From Leguminivora glycinivorella (taxonomy: Eukaryota; Arthropoda; Insecta; Lepidoptera; Tortricidae): DNA of 64,000 nt. The stretch spans positions 7,461,118 through 7,525,117 of the forward strand of contig NC_062977.1 of the NCBI RefSeq assembly GCF_023078275.1, written 5' to 3'. How positions within the stretch are numbered: the stretch's first letter is position 1; each line of letters begins with the position of its first letter. Below are positions 24,927 through 34,421 of the stretch, one piece after another. A model generated the notes under the pieces. The model had not been told where the DNA came from. It worked only from the letters and a program-made list of their open reading frames with translations, and ran no database searches. The position numbers were made by a program, and so were the translations under genes.

Positions 24927-25580
24927 GTCTATGTTACTTGTGATTATTATTTTTTTATATTCTTTGCAAAGAAATGAATTACAACTAAGTTCTAGCATAA
25001 GTAACCTATTAAAAGTTATATTTTAATTTGTATATTTTTACTTCAAATGTATATAAAGAGACCGACTCCACAGTCAAACTAACCAAGTTTTGTGCATAGT
25101 CATTATGTTGTACTTCTTGTTTTTGAATAAATAAATAAAAGGTGCATTAGGTAATTCCGAAAGAGGTATCTTGATATGATGGATATGGTGATGTTTACGC
25201 AAAAGTAAGATTAATTCTGAAACAAAATAATACATCTTTATTTAAGAGAACATTTAGGTACATAAAGAAAATTAAGCACTAAAAATTAGGTTGCAAACTG
25301 AAATGCGAAAAACGGTTGTATCGTTACTTTCAAGTCAAGTTTAACTCAAAATTTACTTGTGTCAACTTGTGCCTTATCTCTGCAGTAAAATTAAGTAAGT
25401 TCCCGCAACTAGTTAGAAAATATTCTTCACCAGTAACTTAGTGTCTATAAAAGTTAAAATAAGCCTCGCCTCGGACGACTACAAATAATAAACGAGCGGA
25501 TTAAAGATCACTCAAATATTTAAAGCCTACTTTGGGCTTTCATTTTAAGTTCTTCAAATATCATCTCTAAAATGATTGGT
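24927..25580. repeat. 655-bp direct duplication, right copy
   Basis: Same content as the left copy. It runs on without a break into GTTAACTGGTAGAGAATGCC and a retroposon-like 3' tail, whereas the left copy ends at the same point and enters unrelated DNA. This suggests the right copy is the source. Confidence 0.93.
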
Positions 25581-25672
25581 TAACTGGTAGAGAATGCCTT
25601 CGAGAATGTCCGCCATTTGTACATTATTTTGTTGTGCAATAAAGATTAAATAAATAAATAAATAAAAAAATT
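25581..25672 (+). repeat. retroposon-like 3' tail
   Basis: CTGGTAGAGAATGCCTTCGA, TCCGCCATTTGTACATTATT and GTGCAATAAAGATTAAATA followed by (AATA)n resemble the 3' ends of common lepidopteran retroposons, including an AATAAA signal. The 5' part is not recognised. Orientation is taken from the A-rich tail. Confidence 0.6.
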
Positions 25673-25788
25673 AAATTCAGTCGAATTGAGAACCTCCTTT
25701 TTTTAAGTCGGTTCAAATCGATATAGATTGGCCGTTTTAGTGTCAAACATGACTATTTTGAAACAAGCGTCAGTTTTGACACTGATAT

Positions 25789-26297
25789 GCCGATAGTCCA
25801 CTATCTTATGTTTATAATAGAAATATGATCATAGGTCTGTATGCCTCCCTTTTTCTCCAACGTGAAGAAAAAGGACGGCATGTTGCCTATGATCATATTT
25901 CTATGGTAAACATACAGCGTGTGTATTCCATACTGGCGAATATCTTAATAACGATTAGTATCGGACCTAAGCAGCCTAACTATGTACATGTTTTTTTAAT
26001 AATAGATGTGATATTTTTTTTCATACATAATAATTCAGCACGCAATGTATTATGTCCACATCAATTAGCGTATCTACCTAAACGTCATCATGACATGACG
26101 TTTATGTCATGTAAAATTAGGTTGGACGGCGTACATTGCTGCTTGGTTAGATTAAAAAAAAATAATTACTCTTAATTAATAACACGTTTTAACATAATGA
26201 TTATCCTGTGCGTTTCGTATGATCAGATACTATAACTGGATAAATTATTCGCCCGTATGGAATCCACACGCTGTATGATAGTCGACTAAGTATCGGC
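25789..26297. mobile_element. TIR element with an arm split by a hairpin insertion
   Basis: Right end, read inward: GCCGATACTTAGTCGACTAT, CATACAGCGTGTGGATTCCA, TACGGGCGAATA. The left end has the same parts (GCCGATAGTCCACTATC, then CATACAGCGTGTGTATTCCA, TACTGGCGAATA) but separated by about 106 bp at 25806-25911, itself a foldback. The 116-codon forward frame at 25825-26175 crosses this junction and the element interior and is probably not a gene. Confidence 0.75.
25806..25911. repeat. foldback insertion inside the TIR
   Basis: Arms of about 48 bp (25808-25856 and 25866-25912), with the shared core AGAAATATGATCATAGG, flank a 9-bp loop. There are about eight mismatches. Removing it restores the left terminal repeat of the host element. 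No coding capacity. Confidence 0.75.
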
Positions 26298-26333
26298 CAT
26301 AGATAGGTAGTATATCGCACTCAAATCTTACTA

Positions 26334-26443
26334 AGGTCCACTTGCACCAACTCAACTCAGGTTTAGTGGTCTGTCATCTGTCAAATTCCATATAAAATGG
26401 TGAGTTAACCCGAACCCACCATTTGCGTTGGTGCAAGTGGCCC
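26334..26443. mobile_element. TA-flanked TIR element
   Basis: The ends AGGTCCACTTGCACCAACTC and TTGGTGCAAGTGGCCC are inverted. TA lies on both sides (26332-26333 and 26444-26445). At 110 bp it is a small mariner-like MITE. The inner arms share GGTTTAGTGG/CCACCATTTG-like words. Confidence 0.7.
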
Positions 26444-26458
26444 TAAGTAGCCGCTAAC

Positions 26459-26763
26459 GAGCATTTTCAGAAATTGGGACCCAAAATTAGTGACAGTTGT
26501 TAAGAAAATTAACTTGATGTCAGATTTGTAACGACAATTAACAATAAAATTTGTCTAAAACCAACTTTTTTCATGTTCTAAATGTAGATTATTGCTTATA
26601 GTTTATGTAATTAACACAATATTTTTATTGTAATTTCATGCTTAATTATCGTCACAAATCTGACATCGAGTTTTTGTTAACAACTGAGACGAGTAACGAT
26701 ATCGCGTTTTTGATATTTGTTAACAACTGTCACTAATTTTTGTCCTAATTTTAGAAAATGTCC
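26459..26763. mobile_element. short TIR element, GGGCATTTT family (copy 2)
   Basis: Ends GAGCATTTTCAGAAATTGGG and TTTAGAAAATGTCC. Flanks TAAC (26455-26458) and TAAT (26764-26767) fit a 4-bp duplication with one later change. It is about 40 bp longer than other copies, partly because of an extra GTTAACAACTG-containing segment near its right end. Confidence 0.75.
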
Positions 26764-26938
26764 TAATAGACGTATTCATATTTAAAAACAGGTCCAGTAT
26801 TGATCCTTTGTTTAAATCTGAATTCCACCGTAATACTGTTCGTTAACATTTCACCGCGCGGCGTAGCACGTTAATGATAAGACCGCGTAGCAAAGTGAAA
26901 CCTCTACGGCTTGTAGCGCGTAGATTTGAAGACGTAGC

Positions 26939-27099
26939 CAGGGTGGCTAGCCGAATGGCACAATCGCTCACGAAACGCTCACGAAACGAAGCGCTAGTAG
27001 ATATCTATCTCTATCGCGCTTGCGTATTGGCGCGACAGAGCCAGCGGCGTATCGCTTTCGTTTGGCGTCGGAGAAATGCCATTCGGCTACGGGGCCTGA
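26939..27099. mobile_element. TIR element, TAGCCGAATGGCA family (copy 1)
   Basis: Begins with GGTGGCTAGCCGAATGGCAC and ends ATGCCATTCGGCTACGGGG. The core CTTGCGTATTGGCGCGACAG is shared with the copy at 51.0 kb. The interior tandemly repeats GCTCACGAAAC. It is unusually GC- and CpG-rich for this window. Its class is unsure. Confidence 0.75.
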
Positions 27100-27184
27100 T
27101 GTAATATTGGCAATAACAGGTTTTCGATTTGACCTGCAGCCGTCGTTCGTTTGTTTGTATACTGTTCGTATGTATACATTGATA

Positions 27185-27359
27185 CTAGCTTTTGCCTGCG
27201 GCTTCGCTCGCGTTAGAAAGAGACAAAAAGTAGCCTAGGTCACTCTCCGTCCCTTCCACTATCTCCACTTAAAAAATCACAACAATTTGTAGGTCCGTTT
27301 TTCCGTGAAAGACAAAGAAAAAGACACACACACTTTCCCATTTATAATATTAGTACGGA
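27185..27359 (-). mobile_element. Lep1-type Helitron (copy 2)
   Basis: Minus strand: starts TCCGTACTAATATTATAAAT and ends AGGCAAAAGCTAG. Flanks are A and T on the element strand, the canonical A^T insertion. The terminal hairpin region reads GCGAGCGAAGCCGCAGGC. 175 bp, non-autonomous. Confidence 0.9.
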
Positions 27360-27360
27360 T

Positions 27361-28640
27361 GTCGGCCTGTAACATCGCGGCCGAAACGTCGGGTGAAATA
27401 TAAACGTGTTACGTGATTGAGTTTCGTTTTAGTTTAAAATTATAAATAAATTGCCAAAAATATAGCCGGAAGACCACTGTACAAAAAGAGTTCCCATAGA
27501 AGTAACAATTTCAGACATACTAATTTAATTCTGAAAACATCAACGTTATGCAAACGTAATTTTCTCCGGCCATTTACGTAGCCGAGCGTGGGTGTCAACC
27601 TGGGTACCTAACCAAAGTGACGCTCGCTTACGCTTTGTAAGCGTATCGTAGGTAGCTATTCCTATCGCGCGTCTGTAGTGGCTCGACAGAGCCAGACTGC
27701 GCTTTGATCGTTACCTAGCGACAACAATTGTCACTTTTGCTAGGCCGACTGAGCTCGTACGTTCAAATAGGTAGGTACGTATGATAAGACGTTCATACCT
27801 GTGGGAAAATTGTTTTTTTTTTTTTTTTATAAACATGTAAATGAATGCTTAATACTATTGACTCTTCGTTTTCGTCTAGTGAAGCAATCGATTAAAAAAA
27901 ATGTAACTAAATACTACTAGCTAGTTTAATTTTTTGCAATAGTCCACGGAATTCAACACGTATTTAAAATGGTTTAGAAGTTCAACAAGTTTCACAATTG
28001 AACATAGTTTGATTCATAAAATTAGTTTGCAATAAATATCGTGTTAATCAGCGCCTTAACCCTTATTATTTCGAAAACATATTTTTTTGTCTGTACTTTT
28101 TGAGATTACAAACTCATTTGAATAAGTAGAAGCGAGTGTTAATCAGTAGGTTTAAACAACCCTATAGGCATATGCAGGTTAAGATTGCCAACTGGCAATT
28201 GTAAATAGAAAATTATAATTTACGCCAAAACTCCGTGGGATAGTCCATGTGCCAGCGCATTATTTTCTTTACCTACCTACGTCTTAGATACTTGTAATCT
28301 CCATACGAGCAATGTGCCGTGCGCGGAGATGCGAATAAGCTCGTATTTTATCCTCTCGGGTAATCCTTGTGTTCTGTTGAGTACAGTGTCTATTTATAAG
28401 TATATCGTAATTATACTACGTACTCAACAGAACACAAATAAATAAATATTGCGACAAGGAGTCGAATTCCTTGCCGGCGGCTATATTTCCGAGCTCATAT
28501 AACTAGGCAACCTTCAAATCATGGGTGAACAGGCATCTTCTGGGCGATCTCTTTCCATCGTAGGCCACATCTTTGCCTTTGGCTAGTCTGTGGTCAAGAG
28601 TAAGCCCATTCATAATAAAAGAAAAATAAGACATTCTTAC
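27361..28640. other. mostly unique DNA with old repeat traces
   Basis: A GCGGCCGAAACGTCGGG word near 27376 is shared in style with the repeat at 31.1 and 47.5 kb. At 27566-27752, words such as CGACAGAGCCAGACTGCG and CGTAGCCGAGCG suggest a decayed TAGCCGAA-family element. A 17-bp-arm hairpin at 28368-28436 is listed separately. Confidence 0.4.
28368..28436. repeat. hairpin with perfect 17-bp arms
   Basis: TGTGTTCTGTTGAGTAC at 28368-28384 and its exact inverse at 28420-28436 flank a 35-bp AT-rich loop. No larger terminal repeat or target duplication was found, so the origin (small MITE or chance-kept hairpin) is open. Confidence 0.6.
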
Positions 28641-28859
28641 ACAGATTTACTGAGTCCCACAGTAAACTCAAGAAGGCTTGTTTGTGGGTATCCAGACAAC
28701 GATATTATATAATATACAAATACTCATATACGTAGAAAATATCCATGACTCAGGAACAAATATTGTGCTCATCACACAAATAAATGCCCTTATCGGGATT
28801 CGAACCCGGGTCCGCGGCGTAGCAGGCAGGGTCACTACGCGCTAGGCCAGACCAGTCGT
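28641..28859 (-). mobile_element. tRNA-derived SINE, family B (copy 5)
   Basis: Minus strand starts ACGACTGGTCTGGCCTAGCG, B-box GGGTTCGAATCCCG, then the body and the CTTGAGTTTACTGTGGGACT tail variant. Its tail and head are closest to the 21.6-kb copy. Confidence 0.87.
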
Positions 28860-29148
28860 ATACGACTCGTTTATGGCATTAACCTTCTTTTTATTTACAA
28901 GTCTTTATTACACATAGTTTTGGATGTCGTAGTAATCGACTATAGAATATGTATAAGTTCAATCGTGGAGGTGGCAAGCAACCTGTCCGGAATATTAAGA
29001 TTCGTTTTCATGTGACTCCTTAATTGCAAAGAGTGACATTGAAACTTAAGAAGATGCATGTTCATTTTAAGATACAGGCGTGAGTTTTATGTGTGTATTT
29101 GTTATAATTTTAGGAAAACGACGTTTTTGGTTAAGATATGAAAAAAAA

Positions 29149-29695
29149 ACCGGCCAAGAGCGTGTCGGGCCACGCTCAGTGTAGGGTTCCGTAGTTTTTC
29201 GTATTTTTCTCAAAAACTACTGAACCTATCAAGTTCAAAATAATTTTCCTAGAAAGTCTTTGTAAAGTTCTACTTTTGTGATTTTTTTTATATTTTTTAA
29301 ACATATGGTTCAAAAGTTAGAGGGGGGGAGGACGCACTTTTTTTTCCTTTAGGAGCGATTATTTCCGAAGATATTAATATTATCAAAAAACGATCTTAGT
29401 AAACCCTTATTCATTTTTAAATACCTATCCAACAATATATCACACGTTGGGGTTGAAATGAAAAAAAAATCAGCCCCCACTTTACATGTAGGGGGGGGGT
29501 ACCCTAATAAAACATTTTTTTCCATTTTTTATTTTTGCACTTTGTTGGCGTGATTGATATACATATTAGTACCAAATTTCAGCTTTCTAGTGCTTACGGT
29601 TACTGAGATTATCCGCGGACGGACGGACGGACGGACGGACAGACAGACATGGCGAAACTATAAGGGTTCCTAGTTGGCTACGGAACCCTAAAAAG
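29149..29695 (+). mobile_element. GGAC repeat (copy 3), full length
   Basis: The copy is complete: ACCGGCCAAGAGCGTGTCGG at the left, GGGTTCCGTAGTTTTTCGTA, TTTAGGAGCGATTATTTCCG, GGCGTGATTGATATACATAT, a five-unit GGAC run and CTACGGAACCCTAAAA at the right. The subterminal 12-bp inverted words lie about 40 bp from the left end and at the right end. It serves as the reference for reading the broken copies. Confidence 0.9.
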
Positions 29696-29724
29696 ATATA
29701 AGTAAAGAAATTAAATCATAAAAT

Positions 29725-29940
29725 TTCAAATTTGAAACAGATATCATACACGAAAGAAAAAACGATAAGGCCCACTGGTGGTCGAGCCGGGAATCGAACC
29801 CGGGTCTTCAGCTTACGCGGCTAACTTCCCATCCCGGCGTACGTCGTAACAGCTTCAGCCCGGGTTCGATTGCCGGCTCGGCCACCAGTGGGCCTTGTCG
29901 TTTTTTCTTTCGTGTATGATATCTGTCTCAAATTTATAAT
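29725..29940. repeat. foldback with tRNA-like box in each arm
   Basis: Arms of about 80 bp face each other around a 40-bp centre. Outer words are AGATATCATACACGAAAGAA and its inverse. Inner words are CACTGGTGG, then GAGCCGGGAATCGAACCCGG on the left and CCGGGTTCGATTGCCGGCTC on the right. The right arm's plus strand and the left arm's minus strand each carry a B-box-like GGGTTCGATT. This looks like two head-to-head copies of a tRNA-derived SINE end or a foldback built from one. I could not fit a complete tRNA cloverleaf to either arm. Confidence 0.75.
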
Positions 29941-30286
29941 TTATATAGTACTGTGACTACTTGAAGAAAGAACAAATCAAAAAAATATTCAATAAAATAA
30001 TTTGATTTGTTCCCTAGTTGTCATATTTCATTAAGTTTTGCCGGGAAAAATAAATGATTTAAAGTATAACATTTAGTTAGTTAAACGACTTAAAAAAAAA
30101 AGAACATTGATAGCGCATCTATACGTACCCCTTAATTCCACGGAGGTTATAATTTGCCCACCCCGCACTTATAAGGCACCACTAACAGTGTGGTATTATA
30201 TAAATGACAGACATTATTGACAGCACAGAATAGGACTTAAGATACGGAGGTTTTAAATGTTGGATAATGACAGTTGAACATTTCAT

Positions 30287-30380
30287 AAAAGTTAACACTT
30301 TAAGTTCTCGCGCTTTGTACACATATTTAAAGTCACACACAGGTCGAACGCGATTAATTAACATTATTTTTACACTATTA
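30287..30380 (-). repeat. fragment of the CGAAACGTTGGG repeat, inverted
   Basis: The minus strand reads GTAAAAATAATGTTAATTAA, TCGCGTTCGACCTGTGTGTG, ACTTTAAATATGTGTACAAA, the same order as at 31.1 and 47.5 kb. It is one arm of an inverted arrangement with 31050-31160. Confidence 0.7.
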
Positions 30381-30596
30381 TCCCCGGATTGTGAGGGAGG
30401 CGATCGAAATTAAAAAATATCCTAAAAACTTTAACAGGGAAGACGGGTATAGATTATCGCCAACATGGGGACCAGTGATTCAAATGTTCAAACCAAAAGA
30501 TCTATCTTCGGATCAGTTCAGATCAGCGGATGTTGTGAGTGCTGTGTGTCGTGCGGTGGGAAATAAACAATAACTAAAAGCGGGTAGATTATATTT

Positions 30597-31160
30597 ATTT
30601 GTCTACCCCGAACATTTATATAAATTAATATCGGGTAGTTTTGTGTTGTTTACATCTCCGGTGACACTTTGCTGGGACGTCAGTCTTCCGCGGACTTCCG
30701 GTTGGGACGCCATCTTAGCGGTTTCGTGTCGTGAATAATTTATTTATCTTTTACTCATTAATGTTGTTTAAAGTGTAATATTGATAGCTTATTATGCAGT
30801 AAACTAATGGTGTAGTGAGAAGCTGATGAAGAATTGTTCTCGAAACGCGTTTAGCCTCTTTTTTGTCGTAAACGGCCGGTAGTCCACGTGCTCTTGTAAA
30901 ATCTAGCTATCAATTTACAAGTGCTAAGTCACCGTACAATGTCGTACTTACTGTACAAAAATTACTAATATTAGCTCATATCACCTTGACACTGGCGAAA
31001 TAGTCCCAATGGACTGAAGCCATTTAATTTTAAAAATTGAACTGAACTGTCAGTCTTCCGCGACCACGGCCAGTGCAACCTGGCCGAAACGTTGGGAAAA
31101 AAGGTAAAAATAATGTTAATTGATCGCGTTCGACCTGTGTGTGACTTTAAATATATTCAT
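30597..31160 (+). repeat. dispersed repeat with the CGAAACGTTGGG motif
   Basis: The left part (TTGTCTACCCCGAACATTTA to GTGACACTTTGCTGGGACGT) matches 47.13-47.21 kb. The right part (GTCAGTCTTCCGCGACCACG, GGCCAGTGCAACCTGGCC then GAAACGTTGGG) matches 47.5 kb. In between lies CTGATGAAGAATTGTTCTCGAAAC, described here only as an imperfect hammerhead-like core. Such motifs are known from Penelope-like elements, but no coding sequence is present, so assignment is a guess. Confidence 0.6.
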
Positions 31161-31290
31161 AAAAGTTGGTCAAAGTTTTGTCACTTAGTAACGATTCCTT
31201 GTGGAAAAATTATAGAAAAAAAGACATTAGATCAAAACAATTAACGGTTTCTTTTAGACGTTTTTGACTAGGTAGTCGGAACAATAAAAA

Positions 31291-31867
31291 ACCGGCCAAG
31301 AGCGTGTCAGGCCACGCTCAGTGTAGGGTTCCGTAGTTTTCCGTATTTTTCTCAAAAACTACTGAACCTATCAAGTTCAAAACAATTTTCCTAGAAAGTC
31401 TTTATAAAGTTCTACTTTTGTGATTTTTTTTATATTTTTTAAATTTATGAATCAAAAGTTAGAGGGGGGGGGGCGCACTTTTTTTCCTTTAGGAGCGATT
31501 ATTTCCGAAAATATTAATATTATCAAAAAAACATCTTAGTAAACCCTTATTCATTTTTAAATACCTATTCAACAATATATCACAAGTTGGGGTTAGAATG
31601 AAAAAAAATATCCACCCCCACTTTACATGTAGGGGGGGTACCCTAATAAAACATTTTTGTCCATTTTTTATTTTTGCACTTTGTCGGCGTGATTGATATA
31701 CACATTAGTACCAAATTTCAGCTTTCTAGTGCTAACGGTTACTGAGATTATCCGCGGACGGACGGACGGACGGACGGACGGACGGACGGACGGACGGACG
31801 GACGGACGGACGGACAGACGGACGGACAGACAGACATGGCGAAACTATAAGGGTTCCTAGTTGACTA
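31291..31867 (+). mobile_element. GGAC repeat (copy 4), expanded array, 3' end lost
   Basis: It matches copy 3 from ACCGGCCAAGAGCGTGTCAG to GGGTTCCTAGTTGACTA, then stops where foldback DNA begins, missing the final CGGAACCCTAAAA. The GGAC run (about 31757-31829) is expanded to roughly 17 units against five or six in the other copies, with GGACAGAC interruptions near its right end. Confidence 0.9.
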
Positions 31868-32210
31868 TATTTGCATTATTAAATAGGGTGTCTACCGGTT
31901 ATATAATTATGGTAGGCGTGTTCAGTGGATACATGTAGAACTCAACATCATAGAGGTAGTGTAATAATGGAAAAAATAGATTAGTTACAATTGCCCCTCA
32001 GTCGAGATTTGCCCAGCTGTATATACCTTATAATGTAACATAAACTGAAGTTCCTCATAATGCAAACTGCCGATCGGAATTGAAATTGAAAAGTTGTCTC
32101 TAATTAAAGATTCCGGATAGGGTCGCGACGGGGGGCAGCCATGAACGCAATTTCTGCGATTAATGGTGCGCGCCTAATCCAACTAAGCAGCCGCACGGAA
32201 TCTCGATTAT

Positions 32211-32439
32211 GGCACTGGTCCCACTGTGAGCTAGTAAGCTATGAGCTATCGGCTATAAAAACGAACAAAATATAAGCACTCCCGTGTAAATAAAAGAGAC
32301 ACGGCGATATTGATAGCTCACCGCTGGCGAGTAACTATAAACACCGCCGCCGTGTCTAAATTACGCGAGAGTACTTATATTTTGTTCGTTTTTTTAGCCG
32401 ATAGCTCATAGTTTACTAGCTCGCGGTGGGACCAGTGCC
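32211..32439. mobile_element. palindromic TIR element, GGCACTGGTCCCAC ends
   Basis: The 229-bp element is bounded by GGCACTGGTCCCACTGTGAG and its near inverse GTGGGACCAGTGCC. Arms of over 60 bp are shared, including CTATGAGCTATCGGCTATAA and AACGAACAAAATATAAG. TAT lies on both sides, a possible 3-bp duplication. Nearly the whole element folds into one hairpin. Confidence 0.8.
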
Positions 32440-32769
32440 TATAATAGTGATCTTGAGTAGCTGAATCTATGAGAATCATAAAATGAGGTGAACTGTGTTT
32501 TTTGTGAATTAGGTAGTAATATATTGAGACTCAACTAGTATTCACCTTTATCTTTTTCTCTTTTTAACATACTTAATACAATATGAAATATCTAGTGAGT
32601 ACTTGTATTATATACTATGTCAATATAGTTTGTTACTTAATTTGTTCACAATATTATAATTATTATGTATAATTTTAGTACACATTAGTAGGATGCCTTT
32701 TAGACGCGTGAGAGAACAGTTTCGTGGAGTATTCTCATACTATTCATTTTTGAACTAGATGGCAACACA

Positions 32770-32815
32770 TGTCAAGGATACGAAACAGAACCGAGCGAAG
32801 CTCGGTTGCCCAGAT
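32770..32815 (+). repeat. Helitron-like terminal hairpin
   Basis: AACCGAGC-GAA-GCTCGGTT is a perfect 8-bp stem with a GAA triloop, followed by GCCCAGATA. The hairpin before a short tail resembles a Helitron 3' end, but the CTAG end is not kept, and no 5' end was found. It separates two direct copies of a roughly 55-bp segment. Confidence 0.45.
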
Positions 32816-33429
32816 ATTATTATGTATAATTTTAGTACACATTAGTAGGATGCCTTTTAGACGCGTGAGAGTACTGTTTCGAATTCTCATACTAAGTACT
32901 CAATGAGTAAATCACGTAAGGTTCAGCGGGGCAAATCTCGACTGGGGGACAATTGTAACTGATCCATTTTTTCCATTATTACACTATCAAGTTGAGTTCC
33001 ACATGTATCCACTAAACACGCGTGCCATAGTTAACCAGTGGACACTCTATTTAATAATTCAAACATTGTAAAACATGGAAAAATGGACCAGTTACATTTG
33101 CCCTCCAGTCGAGATTTGCTCCGCTGTACCTTACGTGATTTACTCATTGAGTACTAAGTATGAGAATTCGAAACAGTTCTCTCACGCGTCTAAAAGGCAT
33201 CCTACTAATTGGTATCTTTGCTATATATATCCATTACTAAATAATTACCTACGAATTATCTTCCTCTTTATGATGACAATTAGGAAAATACGGTTATTCT
33301 AAGTAAGCTACTTTTGAAAGCGGGGCTTATACAAATAAAATTAAATCAGGATATTATACAGTAAATTACTTGAGCTGCGTAAAAAGATTACTTGGGGAAA
33401 CAATGCTTCAAAAATAAACATTATTATTT

Positions 33430-33570
33430 GACGACCGGACTTGCCTACTTGGTAGTGACCTTCCAAATCCTATGGTTTTGGATTCGAATTCCGGTAAGAG
33501 TAAATCTGGGTGATGAACCCAGATTTCCTGAGTCATGGTTGTTTTAACTACATAAGTACATATTATTATT
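33430..33570 (+). mobile_element. tRNA-derived SINE, family B (copy 6), short
   Basis: Starts GACGACCGGACTTGCCTACT with a changed A-box and a B-box GGATTCGAATTCCGG. The body is shortened and includes AACCCAGATTTCCTGAGTCA, and the tail is missing after about 33570. Confidence 0.75.
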
Positions 33571-33583
33571 TCATCGGCTAGTA

Positions 33584-33731
33584 CAGTCAATATCAGATTA
33601 TATCGGAGCTGTAAAAGACCTCATATACTATCTAAATTTACTCTCTAACGTCATTACAATAGACGCGTGTTTCGATATTTGTTAGAGATTTGGCAGCTTC
33701 AATATATATTTGATGGCGACATTGGCGACTG
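33584..33731. mobile_element. TA-flanked element with short TIRs
   Basis: CAGTCAATATCAG at the left and GGCGACATTGGCGACTG at the right are only partly inverted, but TA flanks both (33582-33583 and 33732-33733). It is similar in style to the other CAGTC-ended elements here. Confidence 0.5.
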
Positions 33732-33768
33732 TACCACAGATTATTGTTAAGTTACTAACGTGACAGAT

Positions 33769-33949
33769 AAAAAAGGTCAGAGGTCAAGGTTCCAATAAGG
33801 TCTATTTTACCCTTTGGGTTGGAAGGTCAGATGGCAGTCGCTTTCGTAAAAACTAGTGCCTACGCCAAATCTTGGGATTAGTTGTCAAAGCGGACCCCAG
33901 GCTCCCATGAGCTGTATCAAAATGCCGGGATAACGCAAGGAGGATGATG
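33769..33949 (+). mobile_element. SINE, family A (copy 3), 5'-truncated
   Basis: The body starts near TTCCAATAAGGTCTATTTTA and runs to GATAACGCAAGGAGGATGAT. A perfect 15-bp repeat ACTAACGTGACAGAT lies at 33754-33768 and 33950-33964. The following sequence TTCACTTGCCCGCAAAATGA is also found, inverted, beside copy 1 at 1.3 kb, so both copies sit at the same position of an older repeat. Confidence 0.88.
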
Positions 33950-33997
33950 ACTAACGTGACAGATCCTTCACTTGCCCGCAAAATGACAAATACCTAC

Positions 33998-34043
33998 GTT
34001 TTTAACCCCCGACGCAAAACGACGGGGTGTTATAAGTTTGGCG

Positions 34044-34078
<35 letters not shown>

Positions 34079-34246
34079 GTGTGTGTCTGTCTGTGGCATC
34101 GTAGCTCCCGAACGGATGAACCGATTTAGATTTAGTTTTTTTTGTCTGAAAGCTGAGTTAGTCGGGAGTGTTCTTAGCCATGTTTCATGAAAATCGGTCC
34201 TACTATGCCGCGGTCGGGAGTTTTTTCAAAATTTTAATTTTGTGGT
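33998..34246 (+). repeat. TGTC-microsatellite-associated repeat
   Basis: TTTTAACCCCCGACGCAAAA, a run of GTCT and GT units (about 34045-34096), then CGTAGCTCCCGAACGGATGA and CATGAAAATCGGTCCTACTA. I recognise this as a common lepidopteran repeat with a polypyrimidine microsatellite. It has no coding capacity and its class is unsure. Confidence 0.7.
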
Positions 34247-34421
34247 TAGGTTATATTTAATTAACAAATACTACGTAAAACTCAGAAGAATAGTAGGTAC
34301 GTGCCACGCGACTACACAGGCAGGCGCGTGGCACCCCTCGGCCACTTGTTATCTCGAGGCAACTGCTAGCGAGTAGGTACTTAACGCGCGACCGCGAGCT
34401 AGTGACGTACGCCTGACTGTA

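Larger units (their letters stand above)
31871..33210. repeat. nested inverted-repeat block
   Basis: The block 32826-32974 (words ATTAGTAGGATGCCTTTTAG, CTCAATGAGTAAATCACGTA, GGGGCAAATCTCGACTGG) has its inverse at 33077-33210, around a loop of about 100 bp. The loop and part of the arm recur inverted at 31871-32021. The first part of the left arm recurs directly at 32658-32724. No transposase is seen. It looks like repeatedly rearranged foldback DNA. Confidence 0.8.

Noticed and set aside
24161..25580. LTR retrotransposon in miniature
   Set aside because: Direct repeats and TATA/AATAAA words fit, but there are no TG...CA ends, primer-binding site or polypurine tract that I can support, and the right copy continues into a retroposon tail.
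25825..26175. 116-codon forward frame
   Set aside because: It starts inside a hairpin insertion and runs through a TIR element; codon content is AT-driven and no domain is recognisable.
29765..29915. pair of tRNA genes in inverted order
   Set aside because: Only T-arm-like parts can be matched; acceptor and anticodon arms do not pair, so a SINE-derived foldback is more likely.
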